Assembly (NCBI GenBank): GCA_020793555.1
Contig: DQIO01000188.1
Location: 1 to 6,540 of the forward strand
Reading direction: 5' to 3'
DNA length: 6,540 nucleotides
DNA from: Methanosarcinaceae archaeon
GTDB lineage: Archaea > Halobacteriota > Methanosarcinia > Methanosarcinales > Methanosarcinaceae
Positions 5,866-6,540 of the stretch are shown here, in pieces. The position numbers and the translations under genes were made by a program. Each line of letters begins with the position of its first letter. The first letter of the stretch is position 1. The notes beneath the pieces are model-generated. The model did no database searches. It saw only the letters and a program-made list of their open reading frames with translations, and was not told where the DNA came from.

Positions 5866-6515
5866 ATATACGGAACATTCTGTTTTTGTAAAAAATCAAA
5901 AACATCAAATTTATATAATTCTCGGTCTAAATAGAGAATTTCGAATCCGATATCCAATCTCTTGATCTGACCGATAAAATAGCCAAGACATTCAACTTTT
6001 GATTTGCCTTTTTCCACTGGAAGAACATATATCGTAAATCGTTTATTTTTGTTAATTATGTATAGTGATATGTATGAGTAAAACGAGTTTGTTGAGTTTT
6101 TAGCCTGTCCACGTATCACATATTTGTCATTTGGTGTGTCGATTTTTCCATAGTATGGGTCATTGGTGCAATCAATCGCAAATTTATATTTTTTACAGGG
6201 TTTTAGATTTTCAATGGCCATTTGCATGAGTATCTTTTCATTTGATTCAATTAGTTCATTGATGTTGAGTTTTTTAAGATGATATCTTATTGATGTTTCA
6301 CAAGGAACTTTTTGATGTCGTTTAGAAATGGAATGAACTGAATTCTTGTCAACTGCCATACTGCTGACAGTATGATAAAGATCTTTGCTGGTGAGCGAAC
6401 CATTGATTTGTAGGTTGATGTGATCAATAAGGGGTTGTAGTACATTATCGATACATTCTTTTGATCTCAATTCTATTCTAGGATTGCAGGCGTAGTTATG
6501 TGACTTGAATACCAT
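5736..6515 (-). CDS. ISH3-like DDE transposase, C-terminally truncated
   Basis: The 259-residue product resembles the ISH3 family of archaeal transposases. Residues 19-85 form the N-terminal helical part (CIDNVLQPLIDHINLQ, MAVDKNSVHSISKR, PCETSIRYHLKKLN). The catalytic core begins with AIDCTNDPYYGK, where D115 is the likely first acidic residue, continues with GQAKNSTNSFYSYISL, and has LYLDRELYKFDVFDFL with D197 as the likely second. Family members, as I recall, are near 380-400 residues and end with a segment carrying the third acidic residue (E). Here the frame stops at TAA 62 residues after D197, and similarity fades after YIPS (residue 219), so the protein is probably inactive. The upstream frame stays open to the window edge (YKPRKRRH before the ATG) and no Shine-Dalgarno precedes this ATG, so the true start may lie outside. 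Family assignment is from remembered motifs. Confidence 0.7.
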   Translation of the reverse strand: MVFKSHNYACNPRIELRSKECIDNVLQPLIDHINLQINGSLTSKDLYHTVSSMAVDKNSVHSISKRHQKVPCETSIRYHLKKLNINELIESNEKILMQMAIENLKPCKKYKFAIDCTNDPYYGKIDTPNDKYVIRGQAKNSTNSFYSYISLYIINKNKRFTIYVLPVEKGKSKVECLGYFIGQIKRLDIGFEILYLDRELYKFDVFDFLQKQNVPYIPSLTVTVDYMKSGAKNFIYANFDPMNTLILRGKQGITYNYGL

Positions 6516-6540
6516 ATGGCGGCGCTTGCGCGGCTTATAA

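Larger units (their letters stand above)
5634..6540 (-). mobile_element. Probable degraded ISH3-like insertion sequence, right end outside window
   Basis: The transposase fragment and its AT-rich downstream flank differ sharply in base composition from the cytochrome gene, consistent with an acquired element. The left border is not resolved: the palindromes at 5642-5653 and 5666-5679 lie where an end could be, but the opposite end lies beyond 6540, so terminal inverted repeats and target duplication cannot be compared. The last 30 bases (6511-6540) are GC-rich, unlike the rest of the element. Confidence 0.4.

Overview
The window reads as part of a euryarchaeal genome, most likely a methane- or alkane-oxidising or related Methanosarcina-like lineage (ANME / Methanoperedens / Syntrophoarchaeum type). 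Three things point there. The dominant gene fuses a NosD-type parallel beta-helix of the kind common in Methanosarcinales surface proteins to a large multiheme cytochrome c. The gene has an archaeal-style Shine-Dalgarno (GAGGTG) and AT-rich TATA-like upstream sequence. The neighbouring transposase fragment resembles the archaeal ISH3 group. This lineage call is inference; no 16S or other marker gene is present.

Layout, with both genes on the minus strand. Positions 6515 (or beyond the right edge) to 5736 hold a C-terminally truncated ISH3-like DDE transposase. Positions 5735-5358 are an AT-rich intergenic stretch with a tandem 13-bp repeat carrying TATA-like sequence, ending in a good ribosome binding site. 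Positions 5357-99 encode one 1752-residue secreted protein. Positions 98-1 are a short non-coding tail.

The large protein has, in order: a signal peptide (residues 1 to about 34); a beta-helix N-cap region (about 35-167); 22 near-identical 22-24-residue helix turns (168-675); a NosD-type end module with an NGDGLGDTWY motif (676 to about 750); a linker or Ig-like domain (about 750-890); and a heme region (892-1741) with 27 potential covalent heme sites, 25 CxxCH and 2 CX4CH. It looks like an extracellular electron-transfer protein whose glycosylatable, rod-like beta-helix presents or anchors a heme wire. No C-terminal membrane anchor is visible.

The helix-encoding DNA (3333-4856) is an evolving repeat array. 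It contains a perfect 69-bp tandem pair, a 158-bp segment duplicated at 354-bp spacing with two mismatches, and a 273-bp tandem pair. The heme region also grew by duplication, with three tandem di-heme modules. The most notable content is this beta-helix/multiheme fusion and the signs of ongoing repeat expansion within it.
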